A DNA stretch of 8,258 nt, taken from NCBI GenBank assembly GCA_002306945.1, contig DBTH01000028.1, forward strand, positions 1-8,258, given 5' to 3'. Shown here piece by piece: positions 5,865 to 8,258 of the stretch. The position numbers and the translations under genes were made by a program. The notes below the pieces were generated by a model that saw only the letters and a program-made list of their open reading frames with translations, was not told the DNA's origin and did not search any database. This DNA is from Methylacidiphilaceae bacterium UBA1321. Its GTDB lineage: Bacteria; Verrucomicrobiota; Verrucomicrobiia; Methylacidiphilales; UBA1321. How positions within the stretch are numbered: the stretch's first letter is position 1; every line of letters starts with the position of its first letter.

Positions 5865-5892
5865 TTGAGTTGGCTGCGAACTCTGTCATGAT
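5865..5892 (+). promoter_or_regulatory. Weak candidate promoter of the glycosyltransferase cluster
   Basis: TTGAGT (5865-5870) and CATGAT (5887-5892) are separated by 16 nt, each matching four of six consensus bases. Transcription would begin at about 5899, about 20 nt before the start codon. The -10 candidate belongs to a TCATGAT motif that is repeated 17 bp downstream (5886-5892 and 5903-5909) and could be a binding site. Confidence is low. Confidence 0.22.
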
Positions 5893-5909
5893 CTCACCCA
5901 AATCATGAT

Positions 5910-5913
5910 GGAG
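5910..5913 (+). promoter_or_regulatory. Shine-Dalgarno that supports a TTG start
   Basis: GGAG lies 7 nt before the TTG at 5921. The two nearby ATGs (5905 and 5908) are in another frame that stops within nine codons, so the TTG is the best start for the GT-D gene. Confidence 0.6.
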
Positions 5914-5920
5914 TTCAGCC

Positions 5921-7117
5921 TTGCCCAGTGATCCTTCTTCCACCCCGCCCGCGTCGCCAGCCGAGCCGTCCGCCGACCTTCTTGCGCGCCGACAAGCCTG
6001 CGCCCGATTGACGCGGTCGATGGAAGAAAACCCCACCTTCTCCTATCTACGACTCGGCGACGGCGAATTGCGTTTCATGCTCATGATCGCCGAAAAAACC
6101 TGGAGCGACACCCAGGCCCGGCCCGAACAACGCGCTTCCATCGAATACTGCTTTGGCACACCCGGCCTCGAAGCCCGCGACTATCCCCGCCTGCGCCGCG
6201 CCTACGAAAATTGCTCCTGGCTCGACCGCTACGAAAGCGTCCCCTACAACCGCGAACACCTGCCGGGCCTTCACCTCATCCCCTCCTCTCCCAGCCAAAT
6301 CCATTCCGAACCCGGCACCGACCAACTTTTCCACGACTGGACCTGCCACGAACTCGGCGGCTATCTCACACGCCACCGCTGCCTTTTCTGCGGATCGGAA
6401 GCAGCCCTGCTCGAAGCTCTCACCCGCAAACCCGAATACCGCGAGATTGCCGCGCGCTTCTGGCCCCAAAGCGACACCTTTCATTTCCTCCAACCCCGCC
6501 ACAACGGTGCGCACCTCTCCGAGGATCTCGATACCATCAAACAAGACATCGCCGGACTAATCGACCAACACCAGATCGACACCCTTTTTCTCTCTCTCGG
6601 CGGCGCGGCCAAAATCATCGGCTACGAACTCAGCGTTGAAAAAAACGTCCGCATCTTCGATTTCGGCAGCATGATGCGCGCCCTCGCCTATTCCGGCAGC
6701 GACGGCCAATCCTTCTCCCGCTCGACGCACCATCCCTTTCTCGTCCGCGTTCCCTTCGCCCTCTACATGCATTGCCTGCGGCAAGCCCATCCCGACAGCT
6801 CTCCGGCCCAACTCATCGCCAAGGCTCACGCCCAACTCTGCCTCGAACTCCTGCACAAAGTCCCTCTCCAAAGCCACACCTGCGACCTCAACGACTATTC
6901 CTCCTACGACCCGAGTCGCGAAAATCTCCAACACTTTTACCAAAGCTACGCCGACTACCGGCAACATTATTACCCCTGGGCCAAACAACATCCCGAAGTC
7001 CGTCCCCTGCTCAAGGAATTCCGCACCTGGCGGCTCCACAAGGGACTCGGCCTCGACGGCCGTCTCTACCAGGCCGCCCGAGTTCTGGCCCGCTTCTTCA
7101 TTCCACGCAAACGATGA
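5921..7117 (+). CDS. GT-D-fold glycosyltransferase (DUF1792-like)
   Basis: This encodes 398 residues. SYLRLGDGEL (41-50) matches the RFGDGE signature of the GT-D glycosyltransferase family (formerly DUF1792), in which the D-x-E pair, here D47 and E49, binds the metal needed for sugar-nucleotide transfer. The second family block is LFLSLGGAAKIIGYEL (222-237) with IFDFGSMMRAL (245-254), the Rossmann-like part that ends the domain. Characterised relatives add glucose branches to streptococcal adhesin glycans; donor and acceptor here are unknown. The domain spans about residues 35-260. A further 140 residues rich in His, Tyr and Arg follow, ending in a basic RFFIPRKR tail. This is longer than the usual 225-270 residue family members. 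Residues 1-30 are Pro/Ser/Ala-rich and less certain. The start is TTG with a good Shine-Dalgarno; the first internal ATG (residue 34) lies at the domain boundary and is an alternative. The protein is soluble and probably cytoplasmic. Its stop overlaps the next start (ATGA). Confidence 0.8.
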   Translation: MPSDPSSTPPASPAEPSADLLARRQACARLTRSMEENPTFSYLRLGDGELRFMLMIAEKTWSDTQARPEQRASIEYCFGTPGLEARDYPRLRRAYENCSWLDRYESVPYNREHLPGLHLIPSSPSQIHSEPGTDQLFHDWTCHELGGYLTRHRCLFCGSEAALLEALTRKPEYREIAARFWPQSDTFHFLQPRHNGAHLSEDLDTIKQDIAGLIDQHQIDTLFLSLGGAAKIIGYELSVEKNVRIFDFGSMMRALAYSGSDGQSFSRSTHHPFLVRVPFALYMHCLRQAHPDSSPAQLIAKAHAQLCLELLHKVPLQSHTCDLNDYSSYDPSRENLQHFYQSYADYRQHYYPWAKQHPEVRPLLKEFRTWRLHKGLGLDGRLYQAARVLARFFIPRKR

Positions 7118-8040
7118 ACCCCCTCTCTCTCCGCATCGCCATTCCCAACCACAATGGCGCCCGTCATCTCGTCCAGACGCTACGCTCCCTCAACGAGCAA
7201 AACTCCTCCGTCAACTGGTGGCTCCAGGACGACCAATCCTGCGACGAATCCCTCGAACTGGCCCGCGCCCTCGCCCGCCCCGACGACACCATCTCCTGCG
7301 AACACGACAGCGGCACCGCCGACGCTCTCAACAAGGCCATCTCGCGCATGGGCGGCGACATCGTCGGATTTCTCCCGCCGGGCGATTACCTCCTGCCCGG
7401 AGCCGCCCACCGCATCCTCGAAGAATTTCAGGATAACCCCGGCACCGACGTCGTCGCCTCTCCGGTTCGTTGCATCGACGCCCGGGGCCAATTCCTCCAA
7501 CTCCACCGCACCCGCGTCCGATCCCTTCAGGAAATCCTCGACATCTACCGCGTCTGGAGCAAAGGCCGACGGCTGGTTCCCGCCGGAGTCTTCTGGCGGC
7601 GCTCCCTCTGGGACAAGGTCGGCCCCTTCAACATTCACTACAACCTCAGCTTCGATTACCACTTCTGGGTTCGCTGCTTCCGCACCGGAATCCGCATCCA
7701 GACTCTTTCCATTCCCCTGTCCGCCACCCGCGCCAACCCCAGCTCACTCCCCATCCCGCAGGCCGACGAAATCCGCACCATCGTCCAACACACCCTCAAA
7801 AGCCACCCGCGCATCGGCCCGTTTTTCCTCTGGCAACTCCAAAACCGCCTCAGCTATGATCGCTTCCTGTCCGGACAAGACACCCCGCCCAACCAACTTC
7901 CACCGCCCTTGCACCAACAACTCTCCCTCCATCCCCGCTGGCTCCTGATCCCCTCGTTCCGCCGTCAACTCTACGGCGCCCTGCGCAGACGGTTTTTCGG
8001 TTCATCCCTGTCCCAATCCAACACCTCACTCCATCCATGA
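7114..8040 (+). CDS. Family 2 glycosyltransferase
   Basis: This encodes 308 residues with a GT-A fold of family 2. The N-terminal strand RIAIPNHNGARHLVQTLRSL (7-26) is the standard nucleotide-binding start, followed by LQDDQSCDESLE (37-48) where the family usually has D-x-x-S-x-D. EHDSGTADALNKAISRMGGD (63-82) matches the E-x-D-x-G-x-x-D-A-x-N-K-G block of GT2 enzymes. FLPPGDYLLPGA (86-97) stands where N-S-D-D-x-Y-x-P is usual, so the metal-binding pair is reduced to D91. NLSFDYHFWVRC (177-188) aligns with the catalytic-base region (usually S-E-D-Y-D-F-W), with D181 retained. It probably transfers a sugar from a nucleotide donor to a growing surface glycan in the cytoplasm; the sugar is unknown. 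The C-terminus (260-308) is Pro/Leu/Arg-rich without membrane spans. The ATG overlaps the previous TGA by 4 nt and has no Shine-Dalgarno, so it relies on translational coupling. The open frame extends further upstream, to about 6772, but that part shadows the GT-D gene. Confidence 0.88.
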   Translation: MNPLSLRIAIPNHNGARHLVQTLRSLNEQNSSVNWWLQDDQSCDESLELARALARPDDTISCEHDSGTADALNKAISRMGGDIVGFLPPGDYLLPGAAHRILEEFQDNPGTDVVASPVRCIDARGQFLQLHRTRVRSLQEILDIYRVWSKGRRLVPAGVFWRRSLWDKVGPFNIHYNLSFDYHFWVRCFRTGIRIQTLSIPLSATRANPSSLPIPQADEIRTIVQHTLKSHPRIGPFFLWQLQNRLSYDRFLSGQDTPPNQLPPPLHQQLSLHPRWLLIPSFRRQLYGALRRRFFGSSLSQSNTSLHP

Positions 8041-8258
8041 TCACCCCCGGACGACTCCTCTACCTCCTGCGCCGAGACCTCAACCGCGGCTGGCTCGCCT
8101 CCTACCACTTTCACCTCACCGCGCCCAAGATCGAGCATTACCGTTGCCCCGATTTTCACTCCACCGGGAAAACCGTTCCCGTCCACGTCCTCACCGGCAA
8201 GAACGACTGGCGGCTGTCCCTCTGGATGCTGGCCAGCTTCCACCACTTCACCCGCCGC
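8037..8258 (+). CDS. Probable glycosyltransferase, N-terminal part only
   Basis: 74 codons are present without a stop before the window ends. The translation begins MITPGRLLYLLRRDLNRGWL and contains VHVLTGKNDWRLSLWMLASF (49-68). This resembles, from memory, the opening of bacterial glycosyltransferases in polysaccharide clusters that read roughly 'hVLtg..dw..alW.L.SF', in which the segment forms the first beta strand and helix of the catalytic domain. The start ATG overlaps the preceding TGA (ATGA) with no Shine-Dalgarno, continuing the coupled pattern of the cluster. Family assignment is tentative because the catalytic residues lie outside the window. Confidence 0.65.
   Translation, partial: MITPGRLLYLLRRDLNRGWLASYHFHLTAPKIEHYRCPDFHSTGKTVPVHVLTGKNDWRLSLWMLASFHHFTRR

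Noticed and set aside
6047..6544. Minus-strand frames opposite the glycosyltransferase genes (also 6557-7039, 7180-7662 and 7971-8246)
   Set aside because: They are Val/Gly/Glu-rich antisense shadows caused by C-rich third positions, with no domains or initiation signals.
6772..7113. Upstream extension of the GT2 gene
   Set aside because: This part is Ser/Pro/Arg-rich, shadows the GT-D gene in another frame and lacks glycosyltransferase motifs. The ATG at 7114 begins exactly at the conserved first strand.

Overview
The window looks like a chromosomal segment from a Gram-negative bacterium, most plausibly of the Verrucomicrobiota (PVC group). This is an inference from three things: an intramembrane protease resembling the CAAX-type family linked to PEP-CTERM/exosortase systems, a CitMHS_2/NhaD-like ion transporter, and a very long proline-rich protein carrying KET-[I/T/V]-[R/Q]-[L/I] motifs. 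No rRNA, tRNA, transposase, integrase or CRISPR array was seen.

Left part (1-4157), minus strand. Reading in the direction of transcription, from high to low coordinates, there are four genes. First is a 749-residue, about 27% proline protein with a single C-terminal membrane segment (4157-1908). A strong hairpin without a U-tract follows it. Then comes thioredoxin 1 (1816-1493), followed by a textbook bidirectional terminator (1427-1458). After a 26-nt near-palindrome comes an operon of two genes 11 nt apart: the CAAX-like intramembrane protease (1328-624) and a small secreted protein of unknown function (612-94).

Middle (4158-4441). An AT-rich divergent intergenic region separates the minus-strand genes from the plus-strand half. 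It holds a perfect 14-bp palindrome and only weak promoter-like sequences.

Right part (4442-8258), plus strand. A 447-residue multi-span sodium:proton-antiporter-like protein is followed, after 135 nt, by a tightly packed run of glycosyltransferase-type genes: a GT-D-fold protein (TTG start with a good Shine-Dalgarno), a family 2 glycosyltransferase, and the first 74 codons of a third probable glycosyltransferase that leaves the window. Each junction is a 4-nt ATGA overlap, so the three are almost certainly co-translated. This is probably the start of a surface-polysaccharide or protein-glycosylation cluster.

I see no convincing complete new biological system. The most unusual item is the proline-rich tail-anchored protein, with its internal tandem duplication and three spaced KET motifs. 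The glycosyltransferase cluster comes next: its GT-D member has a long C-terminal extension and its GT2 member has altered acidic motifs.
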